NCBI GenBank assembly: GCA_900554725.1
Contig: USII01000047.1
Location: forward strand, 1-7,572
Direction: 5' to 3'
Length of the DNA stretch: 7,572 nt
Origin: an uncultured Eubacteriales bacterium
GTDB lineage: Bacteria > Bacillota > Clostridia > Christensenellales > Christensenellaceae
The notes beneath the pieces are model-generated. The model did not search any database, was not told where the DNA came from, and saw only the letters and a list, made by a program, of their open reading frames with translations. Each line of letters begins with the position of its first letter. Position 1 is the stretch's first letter. The translations under genes and the position numbers were made by a program. Of the stretch, positions 1-6,200 are shown in pieces.

Positions 1-927
1 CTTAAGAGCTTCGCGTGCAAACTCCAAGTTTTCATAAAGATACTTTTTGAGCTGGCAGAGCCATTCCGCGCCCTTTGTATAGGCGGCTTTGCAGGCTGCC
101 AGACCCATCTGATTTGCCCCTGAAATAGCGGCACTTTTCTGCTCCTGCTGGAATTTTTCGCGCAGCAGCGGGTTTGGAATCAGAATATTGGAAGTTGCAA
201 GCCCGGCCAGATTAAAGGATTTGCTTGGAGAGGTGCAGGTGATGGTGTTTTGCTCATACTCCTTTTTTAGGCTGCACAATGGTGTGTGCGTATGCCCCGG
301 GAAAGTAAAATCCGCATGGATTTCATCCGAGATTACAATCACCTGGTGCCTGTTTGCAATATCGCCCACCTGCAACAGTTCTTCGCGCGTCCAGACTCGG
401 CCGACTGGATTATGTGGGCTGCAGAAGATCAGCATCTTCACATCATTTTCTACAATTTTGCGCTCAAAATCTTCAAAATCTATGTGATATTTCCCGTCTT
501 TTAAAACGAGGGGGCTGTTAATCAACCTGCGGTGATTGGTTTCAATGGAAATCGAAAAGGGATAGTAGACCGGACGCATGACGAGAACAGCATCGCCTGT
601 TTGGGTATATGTGCGCACGGCCGTCGCGATGGCGTTGACCACACCAGGCGTCTTTACCAGCCACTCTTCCTGAATTTCCCAGCCGAAATACTTTTTCTGC
701 CAGGCTGCGACGGCATCAAAATAATCCCGCTTGGTAGAGGTGTAGCCAAAAATGCCGTGGGCAACGCAGGCATGCAGCGCAGCGATCACTTCGGGCGCTG
801 TCTGAAAATCCATATCGGCGACCCACATGGGAAGCACATCTTCCCGATGCCCGTTTTCCAGGATAAAATCATACTTTTCACTGCCTGTGCCAAAGCGATT
901 CTGCACAGTGTCGAAATCATACTGCAT
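1..927 (-). CDS. patB: PatB/MalY-type cystathionine beta-lyase (PLP C-S lyase), 3' end off window
   Basis: Fold-type I PLP enzyme of the MalY/PatB branch of the aminotransferase superfamily, expected in the cytoplasm. Members cleave C-S bonds of cystathionine, cysteine or cysteine conjugates, giving a thiol, pyruvate and ammonia. I translated 309 residues without a stop, and the frame is still open at base 1; the family is usually about 390 residues, so roughly the last fifth is missing. Visible motifs are MWVADMDF (34-41), typical of this branch; PHNPVG with N173; SDEIHADF with D201, expected to contact the PLP pyridine nitrogen; and SPSKSFNLAGL with K236, the expected Schiff-base lysine. 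The start is ATG at 927-925, preceded by GGAG with 8 bases of spacing. It is divergent from cysK, which supports a role in sulfur amino acid metabolism. The exact substrate (cystathionine, cysteine or an odorant-type conjugate) cannot be decided from sequence. Confidence 0.9.
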   Translation of the reverse strand, partial: MQYDFDTVQNRFGTGSEKYDFILENGHREDVLPMWVADMDFQTAPEVIAALHACVAHGIFGYTSTKRDYFDAVAAWQKKYFGWEIQEEWLVKTPGVVNAIATAVRTYTQTGDAVLVMRPVYYPFSISIETNHRRLINSPLVLKDGKYHIDFEDFERKIVENDVKMLIFCSPHNPVGRVWTREELLQVGDIANRHQVIVISDEIHADFTFPGHTHTPLCSLKKEYEQNTITCTSPSKSFNLAGLATSNILIPNPLLREKFQQEQKSAAISGANQMGLAACKAAYTKGAEWLCQLKKYLYENLEFAREALK

Positions 928-981
928 GGGGAACACTCCATTTCATATAAGGATTCAATTTGGGTAATAGTTGATGCCTTT

Positions 982-1010
982 ATTGTATTGCTTTTCTCCT
1001 GTTTCGTCAA
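982..1010 (-). promoter_or_regulatory. Promoter for the PatB-type lyase gene
   Basis: On the minus strand TTGACG (1010-1005) and TACAAT (987-982) are separated by exactly 17 bases; each matches 5 of 6 consensus sigma-A positions. The predicted start is near 975, giving a leader of about 48 bases before the ATG at 927. It lies back to back with the candidate cysK promoter. Confidence 0.7.
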
Positions 1011-1027
1011 ACGACATCTTGCGCCCA

Positions 1028-1056
1028 TTGACAAACCGGGCACCAAAACCTACCAT
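1028..1056 (+). promoter_or_regulatory. Candidate promoter for cysK
   Basis: A perfect TTGACA (1028-1033) is followed after 17 bases by TACCAT (1051-1056), which matches 4 of 6 positions of the -10 box. The predicted start is near 1063, leaving a leader of about 40 bases. That is too short for a SAM riboswitch or T-box, so any control is likely through a protein bound at the promoter. The weak -10 would fit an activated promoter, but this is inference. Confidence 0.5.
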
Positions 1057-1103
1057 AAAAGGCAGGAAGGCGCGGCAGATGCGCCATGAGAAGGAGAGGC
1101 AAT

Positions 1104-2033
1104 ATGCACAAAATTTATCATGGGTTTTGGGAGCTGATAGGAAATACGCCGTTGGTTCGCGTGGAACGCTATCAGAAAGAGAATGGGCTGAATGCGGAAA
1201 TCCTGGTAAAACTGGAGGCGCTGAACCCTGCGGGCAGTGTAAAAGATCGCGTCGCGCTTGGGATGATCGAAGAGGCGGAAGCACAGGGAAGGCTTGCCCC
1301 CGGGGCATTGATTATTGAGCCGACCAGCGGAAATACCGGCATAGGGCTGGCAGCAGTTGCAGCCTCGAAAGGATACCGCGCGGTTTTTACCATGCCCGAT
1401 ACCATGAGCCAGGAAAGGCAGAAACTTTTAAAGGCCTACGGCGCGCAGGTGGTCCTGACGCCTGGTGCTCAGGGGATGGCTGGCGCTATTGCAAAGGCTG
1501 AAGAGCTTTGCCGGCAAAATCCGGGAAGCTTTTTGCCGGGGCAGTTTGAAAATCCGGCGAACCCAAGAGCGCATATGCAGACAACGGGTCCGGAAATCTG
1601 GGAAGCGGCAGAGGGCCGGGTGGATTTGTTTGTCGCAGGAATTGGGACGGGCGGAACGATCAGCGGGACGGGGGCATTTCTAAAGCAGAAGGATCCTGCC
1701 ATCCGTGTTGTGGGTGTGGAGCCTTCGGATTCCGCCGTTCTATCCGGAAAGCCTGCAGGGCCGCATAAAATTCAGGGAATTGGAGCCGGGTTCGTGCCTA
1801 AAATCCTGGAAAGGGATGTTGTGGATGAAATCCTACAAATCGATGCGCAGGATGCTTTCTGCGCCGCGCGGCAGCTAGCCAGAATGGAAGGTTTTCTGGT
1901 GGGCATTTCCTCGGGCGCCGCGCTGCATGCTGCGAAGCTGCTGGCAGAGCGCCCGGAAAACACTGGGAAGAGGATCGTTGTGCTTTTGCCGGATTCCGGG
2001 GATAGATACCTTTCCACTGAGCTGTTTTTATAG
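1104..2033 (+). CDS. cysK: Cysteine synthase (O-acetylserine sulfhydrylase)
   Basis: Fold-type II PLP enzyme that makes cysteine from O-acetylserine and sulfide in the cytoplasm. At 309 residues it has the usual length. Visible motifs are NPAGSVKDR with the expected PLP lysine K47, the substrate/phosphate loop TSGNTG (74-79), the PLP-phosphate loop GIGTGGT (179-185), GISSGAA (267-273), and the characteristic tail DSGDRYLSTELF. FENPANP and TTGPEIW resemble CysK more than the CBS-like MccA enzymes, although use of homocysteine cannot be excluded. I chose ATG at 1104 because AAGGAG (1091-1096) lies 7 bases upstream; an in-frame ATG at 1086 has no comparable site. No serine acetyltransferase gene is in the window. 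No clear terminator follows, so read-through into mtnN is possible despite that gene's own promoter. Confidence 0.95.
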   Translation: MHKIYHGFWELIGNTPLVRVERYQKENGLNAEILVKLEALNPAGSVKDRVALGMIEEAEAQGRLAPGALIIEPTSGNTGIGLAAVAASKGYRAVFTMPDTMSQERQKLLKAYGAQVVLTPGAQGMAGAIAKAEELCRQNPGSFLPGQFENPANPRAHMQTTGPEIWEAAEGRVDLFVAGIGTGGTISGTGAFLKQKDPAIRVVGVEPSDSAVLSGKPAGPHKIQGIGAGFVPKILERDVVDEILQIDAQDAFCAARQLARMEGFLVGISSGAALHAAKLLAERPENTGKRIVVLLPDSGDRYLSTELFL

Positions 2034-2044
2034 GAGAAAGTGGG

Positions 2045-2144
2045 GGCCTTTGCGCCATCTGCAAAAAAGCGTGCTATAATAAAGGAAAGGCTGGCCTTTT
2101 GAAAAAGGAGCGCAGGGAGAAGCGTGGCGCAAAAGGCCTTTTGC
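2045..2144. repeat. Repeated GGCCTTTTG words and palindrome around the mtnN promoter
   Basis: The word GGCCTTTTG occurs at 2093-2101 and 2135-2143, and its reverse complement at 2130-2138. The last two overlap to form a perfect 16-base palindrome at 2129-2144 with half-site GCAAAAGG. A near copy, GGCCTTTGCGCC (2045-2056), is the inverse of GGCGCAAAAGGCC (2126-2138) apart from one missing T. These sites bracket the TATAAT box and extend through the leader. They could be protein-binding sites, or could form an RNA stem between 2093-2101 and 2130-2138 upstream of the ribosome binding site. The function is unknown. Confidence 0.5.
2050..2080 (+). promoter_or_regulatory. Extended -10 promoter for mtnN-ywlG
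   Basis: A perfect TATAAT (2075-2080) is preceded by TGC, giving an extended -10 element. The -35 region is poor: TTGCGC at 2050-2055 matches 3 of 6 with a 19-base spacer. The predicted start is near 2087, with a leader of about 79 bases. The -35 region overlaps one arm of the inverted repeat described for 2045-2138. Confidence 0.65.
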
Positions 2145-2165
2145 CAAAAGAGAAAGGAGAACAGT

Positions 2166-2870
2166 ATGTTAGGGATTATTGGCGCAATGGAAAGTGAAAT
2201 TCGCCTTCTCTTGGGAAAAATGCAGGAAGTGCAGCAGAAAAACTATGGCAGAATGGCCTTCTACCTTGGCAAAATCGAGGGGCAGGATATCGTGCTCATG
2301 GAAAGCGGCATTGGCAAAGTGGCCGCTGCCATCGGCGCGCAGGTGATGATCGACCGCTTTGGCGTAAGCGGCCTGGTGAACACGGGAATTGCCGGCGGTG
2401 TTGGAAAGGGCCTTTGCGTTGGGGATATTGTCGTGGGCAGTTTTGCCGTGCAGTATGATTTTGATATGAGCGCCTTGGGCTATGCGCCAGGCTATATGGA
2501 TGGCGAAGAGGAAGATCGCCCAACCAGGTATATGGCGGATGAGAAGCTGAAAAAGGAATTTTTGAAAGCGGCCGAGAAGGTGATGCCGGCTGGGCATATC
2601 CATGAGGGCGGCATCGCTACGGGGGATCGCTTTGCCTCTGATGCGGAGCTGGGCAGGCGCCTGAGAGAGGATTTTTCCTGCCTGGCTGTGGAGATGGAAG
2701 GCGGTGCGATCGCCCAGACTGCGGTACAAAATCAGGTACCCTTTGTGTTGGTGCGCTCCATTTCCGACTTGGCCGATGAACAGGCCAGCGCTTCTGTGGA
2801 ACAGTTCGAGCAGTTTGCGGCAGACCGCTCTGCTCAGATTCTTGTGGAACTTTTAAAAGCGAGGCGATAG
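2166..2870 (+). CDS. mtnN: 5'-methylthioadenosine/S-adenosylhomocysteine nucleosidase
   Basis: Cytoplasmic hydrolase that cleaves adenine from MTA and SAH, relieving product inhibition of methyltransferases and feeding methionine salvage. The protein is 234 residues, close to the 232 of the E. coli enzyme. The N-terminus GIIGAMESE carries E11, matching catalytic E12 of E. coli. VEMEG (175-179) holds M177 and E178, the ribose-binding pair, and SISDLAD (198-204) holds D201, matching the catalytic general-acid aspartate D197. TGIAGG (73-78) is the usual phosphorylase-fold glycine loop. I chose ATG at 2166 because AAAGGAG (2153-2159) lies 6 bases upstream; an in-frame ATG at 2124 would add 14 residues unlike the family. 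It sits behind cysK and 2 bases ahead of ywlG, so it is probably co-translated with ywlG. Confidence 0.95.
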   Translation: MLGIIGAMESEIRLLLGKMQEVQQKNYGRMAFYLGKIEGQDIVLMESGIGKVAAAIGAQVMIDRFGVSGLVNTGIAGGVGKGLCVGDIVVGSFAVQYDFDMSALGYAPGYMDGEEEDRPTRYMADEKLKKEFLKAAEKVMPAGHIHEGGIATGDRFASDAELGRRLREDFSCLAVEMEGGAIAQTAVQNQVPFVLVRSISDLADEQASASVEQFEQFAADRSAQILVELLKARR

Positions 2871-2872
2871 AT

Positions 2873-3424
2873 ATGTATGAAGAGTTGAAAGAACAGGCAA
2901 GGCAGGCTGCGGAAGAACTGTTGGAAGCCGGGCATGTGAAGGAGGGGCAAATTCTCGTAGTAGGGTGCTCCAGCAGTGAAATCTGCGGGGATAAGATTGG
3001 CACCCATTCCTCTTTGGAGGTTGGCGAGGCGGTTTTCCTCGGCATATACGGCGCCGCGCAGGCGCGGGGCGTCTACCTTGCTGCCCAGTGCTGTGAGCAT
3101 CTGAACCGCGCTCTTATCCTGGAGCGCACTGCTGCGGAAAAGTATGGTTATGAGGAGGTAAATGTTGTTCCTCAGCCTAAAGCCGGAGGTTCTTTTGCGA
3201 CGGCGGCCTATGCGCATTTTCAAGATCCGGTGGCGGTGGAGGAAATTGCCGCTCACGCGGGAATAGATATCGGGGGCACGCTGATAGGAATGCACCTTAA
3301 AAAAGTTGCGGTGCCCGTGCGGCTTTCGGTGAAGAAAATCGGGGAGGCGCCGATTCTTTGCGCCCGGGTGCGCCCCAAGTTTATCGGGGGATCGCGCGCC
3401 CACTATAAGGATGCACTGCTCTAA
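2873..3424 (+). CDS. ywlG: YwlG family protein (DUF436/UPF0340), function unknown
   Basis: A soluble 183-residue protein that I recognise as the Firmicutes YwlG/TIGR01440 family; no reaction has been firmly assigned to the family as far as I know. Conserved features are VVGCSSSE (29-36) with C32, KIGT (41-44), QCCEHLNRAL (72-81) with C73, C74, H76 and N78, KAGG (103-106), a long conserved block GIDIGGTLIGMHL (130-142) followed by VAVPVR, and RPKFIGG (167-173) near the C-terminus. The clustered Cys and His residues could be catalytic or bind metal, but this is inference. The start lies 2 bases after the mtnN stop, with only a weak GAGG (2861-2864) upstream, so translation probably depends on coupling to mtnN. 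There is no signal peptide or membrane segment. Length is typical and the gene looks intact. Confidence 0.9.
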   Translation: MYEELKEQARQAAEELLEAGHVKEGQILVVGCSSSEICGDKIGTHSSLEVGEAVFLGIYGAAQARGVYLAAQCCEHLNRALILERTAAEKYGYEEVNVVPQPKAGGSFATAAYAHFQDPVAVEEIAAHAGIDIGGTLIGMHLKKVAVPVRLSVKKIGEAPILCARVRPKFIGGSRAHYKDALL

Positions 3425-3431
3425 AAAAGCA

Positions 3432-3464
3432 GTAAAAAGGCCCGGCTTCTGCCGGGCTTTTTAC
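3432..3464. terminator. Bidirectional intrinsic terminator
   Basis: A GC-rich stem, GCCCGGC (3440-3446) with GCCGGGC (3451-3457), encloses a TTCT loop. The flanking A-run (3434-3438) and T-run (3458-3462) extend the stem past a single bulged G and give a U-tract in either direction. It starts 7 bases after the ywlG stop and lies 22 bases beyond the methyltransferase stop on the other strand, so it can end both convergent transcripts. Confidence 0.9.
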
Positions 3465-3486
3465 TTATGAAAATAATGAAAAGGGG

Positions 3487-4242
3487 CTACCATGGCTTTC
3501 TGGCCAGAAAGGCGAGAAAAGTGGGGACGCCGAATTCGTGGAGCCGGCCTGTGCCGTTGGTATCTTCGTAAATATCTTCCAGTTGGAAACCCGCCTGAAG
3601 CAGGGTGCGCAGCTGATCCTCTGTTGTATGGGAAAACTGAAGGGCATCGCCCTGCTCCATACACTGCCGGAAAAGCTCCGGGTTTTGAAGGGGATGGTAG
3701 GGGAGGGCATATTTCAGCTCTTTTTGCTCTTCATCGAATATGAAGTTGATGCCATTATCCACTCCGGCAAGCAAAACGCCCCCCTTGCGCAGAATACGGA
3801 AGCACTCCTTCCAGATGGGAAACACTTCCTGCACATAGCAGTTGGAGACCGGGTGGAAAATGAGCTCAAAGGATTCGCTCTCAAAGGGGAGGGGTTTTGT
3901 CATATCGGCGCGCAAAAGCTCGATGGAATAGCCTTCCTGCTCTGCAAAGGCGCGCTCGCTCTCCAGCTGTTTTTTAGAATAATCGAGCACCGTGCATTCT
4001 GCCCCAAGCGCAGAAAAAATCGGCATCTGCTGGGCGCCGCCCGATGCAAGGCCGAGCAGCCGACAGCCGCATAGAGAAGGAAACCATTCCTTTGGGACGG
4101 GCTTTGTGGGCGTGAGAAGAACATGCCAATCCCCCTTCTTTGCCCTTTGAAACTGCTGATGCGAGATGGGCCTTGCCCATTCCCAGCCCTCTTCGGCCCA
4201 ACGGTCGATGACTTTGGAATTAAACTGCGTATAATCGAACAT
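3487..4242 (-). CDS. Class I SAM-dependent methyltransferase, substrate unknown
   Basis: A soluble protein of 251 residues with a Rossmann-type methyltransferase core. Motif I is LLGLASGGAQQ (62-72), slightly degenerate (ASGGA in place of the common GCGxG). D87 in TVLDYS is the expected acidic residue for the SAM ribose. D113 in RADMTKPLPF is motif II, FELIFHPVSNCYV (125-137) is the motif IV region, and LRKGGVLL (151-158) is the post-motif strand. The methyl acceptor (protein, RNA, lipid or small molecule) cannot be read from sequence. I chose ATG at 4242-4240 because GGGAGG lies 5 bases upstream; an in-frame ATG at 4293 would add 17 residues before this site. It is the last of four leftward genes, 95 bases behind the amidohydrolase. 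I see no convincing promoter of its own, so read-through is likely. The SAH it produces would be a substrate for MtnN. Confidence 0.85.
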   Translation of the reverse strand: MFDYTQFNSKVIDRWAEEGWEWARPISHQQFQRAKKGDWHVLLTPTKPVPKEWFPSLCGCRLLGLASGGAQQMPIFSALGAECTVLDYSKKQLESERAFAEQEGYSIELLRADMTKPLPFESESFELIFHPVSNCYVQEVFPIWKECFRILRKGGVLLAGVDNGINFIFDEEQKELKYALPYHPLQNPELFRQCMEQGDALQFSHTTEDQLRTLLQAGFQLEDIYEDTNGTGRLHEFGVPTFLAFLARKPW

Positions 4243-4337
4243 GAATGCCTCCCAAAAAACAAAAACCCGATCAGAGATGTTTACAGGCTGCAAAATGCAG
4301 CAGAGAAAGAGGCGCGCCCTCTAAAAGGAACAAAGAC

Positions 4338-5546
4338 TTATGCCCTTTGGATATGCTCGCGATGCCAGGCCTTGATGGAGGCGACGAGCGTTGGATTCTG
4401 GTACAGGGCCAGCGCTGCAGAGGAAAAGCCCTTTATGACGGCGTGCAGCTTCTCGTAGGCAGGCGCGGCATCCACATGCTGCAAGATCTCCCGTTCGTGG
4501 ATGTGCGAGGGAGGGCAGGTCGGAAAAGCCGTTTCAAAATACTGGGTTGGGCAGGCGTAGCTGACATTTCCAATATCCGTGCTTCCACTGACCGGGCTGC
4601 TGCCATCGTCTACAATCTGGCTGAAGCCAAAGCGCTCCAGATGCTGTTTGGTGTGCTGAACAAGAAGGGGCACATGGGCATAGCTGTCAAAGGGATTTTC
4701 AAAGAAATGGTAGGAGAGCTCTGCACCTGTCATAAGAGCGGCGCCTTTTGCGATATTGATGATCTTCGCCGTGAGAATTTCCAGCTCTTCCCGCTTGGGG
4801 CAGCGGGCGGTTATCTGGCATGCAGCCTGATCGGGGATGATATTTGTGGCCGTTCCCCCCTGGGTGATGATGCCATGAACGCGATATTCCGGCCGGAGCT
4901 GTTGGCGCAGCGCGTTGATGCCTGCAAACATGAGCTGCACGGCGTCTAGAGCGTTAACCCCTAAAAAAGGGGAGGCTGCGGCATGGCTGGCCTTGCCCTG
5001 GAAGCGATATTCGATGGAATCAAGCGCCTGAATATTAGCAGTCAGATCGTTGCGGTCGCCAAGATGCGCCTGATATACAATATCGATATCCGAAAATGCC
5101 CCGGCTGCGATAAGGTCCACCTTGGAGCCGACAGTTTCCTCTGCGGGTGTGCCGATGAGTACGATGCTGCCCGAAAACCCTAGCTGCTGCTGAAGTTGGG
5201 AAAGGAGGATGGCAGAACCTGCGGTTGTTGCGGAAATCCAGTTGTGCCCGCAGGCATGGGCAGGCGCGCCCCCTTCTCCATAGCCGGGCAGAGCGTCGTA
5301 TTCCGCTAAGAATGCGATGCGAGGGCCTTCCGGCGTGCCGTATTCGGCGCGGAATGCTGTGGGAAGGCCGCAGTAGGGGAATTTTACGGAAAACCCATAG
5401 CTCTGCATGAGCTCTGCGAGATATCTGCTTGAGCGATATTCCTGGAGCCCCAGCTCGGGAGTGGAAAAGATGGTATGGCTGATTTGCTCAAATTGTGGCG
5501 CCAGAGATGCGGCCAAATCCTCTATTCGTTGTTTGCTGTTTGACAT
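4338..5546 (-). CDS. M20D-family amidohydrolase (AbgB/PM20D2-like)
   Basis: Metal-dependent amidohydrolase of 402 residues, the usual length for the M20D branch. The order is a catalytic domain, a lid/dimerisation domain (about 180-295), then the catalytic domain again. Expected metal and catalytic residues are visible: C99 and H101 in ACGHN, E136/E137 in PAEE, H161 in YQAHL, and H348 or H350 in SHIHE. H187 in GKASHAA is the usual lid histidine, and GSTDIGNVS (321-329) is also family-typical. AEYDALPG and ACGHN resemble AbgB (aminobenzoyl-glutamate hydrolase) and PM20D2 dipeptidases more than hippurate hydrolases; the true substrate, an N-acyl amino acid or dipeptide, is not determined. There is no signal peptide, so it should be cytoplasmic. 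The start at 5546 has AAAGGAG 5 bases upstream. It begins 21 bases after the PlsY-like gene ends, so it is likely in the same operon. Its link to lipid synthesis is unclear. Confidence 0.9.
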   Translation of the reverse strand: MSNSKQRIEDLAASLAPQFEQISHTIFSTPELGLQEYRSSRYLAELMQSYGFSVKFPYCGLPTAFRAEYGTPEGPRIAFLAEYDALPGYGEGGAPAHACGHNWISATTAGSAILLSQLQQQLGFSGSIVLIGTPAEETVGSKVDLIAAGAFSDIDIVYQAHLGDRNDLTANIQALDSIEYRFQGKASHAAASPFLGVNALDAVQLMFAGINALRQQLRPEYRVHGIITQGGTATNIIPDQAACQITARCPKREELEILTAKIINIAKGAALMTGAELSYHFFENPFDSYAHVPLLVQHTKQHLERFGFSQIVDDGSSPVSGSTDIGNVSYACPTQYFETAFPTCPPSHIHEREILQHVDAAPAYEKLHAVIKGFSSAALALYQNPTLVASIKAWHREHIQRA

Positions 5547-5567
5547 GATTTCTCCTTTCTATGGTGC

Positions 5568-6200
5568 TCAGGGCTGCGCGCGTTTCCGCCTGCCAAAAAG
5601 GGACACGCTTGCCTCTTCGGAGGGAAGAGGGCGCCAGTGTTTTGCGATTACAATGGCCGAAAGCACTATTCCGCCAAGGGCAGGAGCCTGATTGGGGTTG
5701 AGCAGCAGGCTGTAAAGAAGCAGGACAAGAAAAGCCGCGATGGCCTTCAGGCGATTTGGAACGATGACAACAACCAGAGAAAAGAACACAAAGGAAGCTG
5801 CCAGAACGGCAAAGGAATGGTCCTCTGGAAGCAGAGCGACCAGCGCACCAAAGGCGGGCGCGATGGCCTTTCCGCCCTTCCCTCCAAGGAAGGGAGAGAA
5901 GGCGTGGCCCAACACTGGGCTTGCCATGACGAGCGCAAAAAGCAGGTGTTGCGTGCCGCAGAATCTGCGGGCGAGATAGACGGGCAGCGCGGCTTTTAGA
6001 AGATCCCCCGCAAGGCAGAGCATCCCGATGGCAACACCGCCGTATTTAACGGCATTGGCAGTTCCAGGATTGCCATCGTCGCTTAATTGGCGCACATCTA
6101 CTCCTTTAAAATGCCGGGGAAGGATGAGGGAAAACATGATGCTTCCAAGGAAAAAGCCAAATAGAGAAAATAAAAGGTAAAGCAGAATATTTCTAGGCAT
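5568..6200 (-). CDS. PlsY-family acyl-phosphate glycerol-3-phosphate acyltransferase, divergent
   Basis: An integral membrane protein of 210 residues, normal for PlsY, which transfers an acyl chain from acyl-phosphate to glycerol-3-phosphate to make lysophosphatidate. Hydrophobic segments lie near 5-27, 53-77, 84-104, 128-149, 153-167 and 174-187. Family marks are GSI (19-21), D35-x-R37, GNPGTAN (43-49), GDLLK (65-69), LGH (97-99) and GGKGGKAIAP (106-115). It departs from ordinary PlsY: the canonical GSGNxGxTN reads DDGNPGTAN with one extra residue after R37, GDxxKG has A70 for the last glycine, and the C-terminal motif keeps H188 but lacks the usual Asn and Glu. It may be a paralogue with a changed substrate. 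The start overlaps the preceding glycosyltransferase by 8 bases, and AAAGGAGG lies 9 bases upstream inside that gene, indicating translational coupling. I leave out the symbol plsY because of the motif changes. Confidence 0.85.
   Translation of the reverse strand: MPRNILLYLLFSLFGFFLGSIMFSLILPRHFKGVDVRQLSDDGNPGTANAVKYGGVAIGMLCLAGDLLKAALPVYLARRFCGTQHLLFALVMASPVLGHAFSPFLGGKGGKAIAPAFGALVALLPEDHSFAVLAASFVFFSLVVVIVPNRLKAIAAFLVLLLYSLLLNPNQAPALGGIVLSAIVIAKHWRPLPSEEASVSLFGRRKRAQP

Noticed and set aside
955..1060. Open minus-strand stretch that reads like a protein tail just upstream of the PatB-type gene (an ATG near 1056 gives 33 codons)
   Set aside because: It has no ribosome binding site and is fully explained by the divergent promoters, whose TTGACG and TACAAT lie inside it. 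I could not assign it to any family.
532..1089. Plus-strand open frame of 185 codons
   Set aside because: It is the complement of the well-supported PatB-type gene and its promoter; the translation is not protein-like.
2124..2165. Upstream in-frame ATG for mtnN adding 14 residues
   Set aside because: The extra residues are unlike the family N-terminus, and the strong AAAGGAG site positions initiation at 2166.
4287..4301. Hairpin GCTGCA-AAA-TGCAGC between the M20D and methyltransferase genes, plus a nearby weak AGAGG/CCTCT stem
   Set aside because: Neither stem is followed by a convincing T-run on the minus strand, so I do not call a terminator separating the two genes.
4245..4949. Plus-strand open frame of 234 codons
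   Set aside because: It lies almost entirely opposite the M20D gene, whose motifs and ribosome binding site are clear; its translation shows no recognisable domain.
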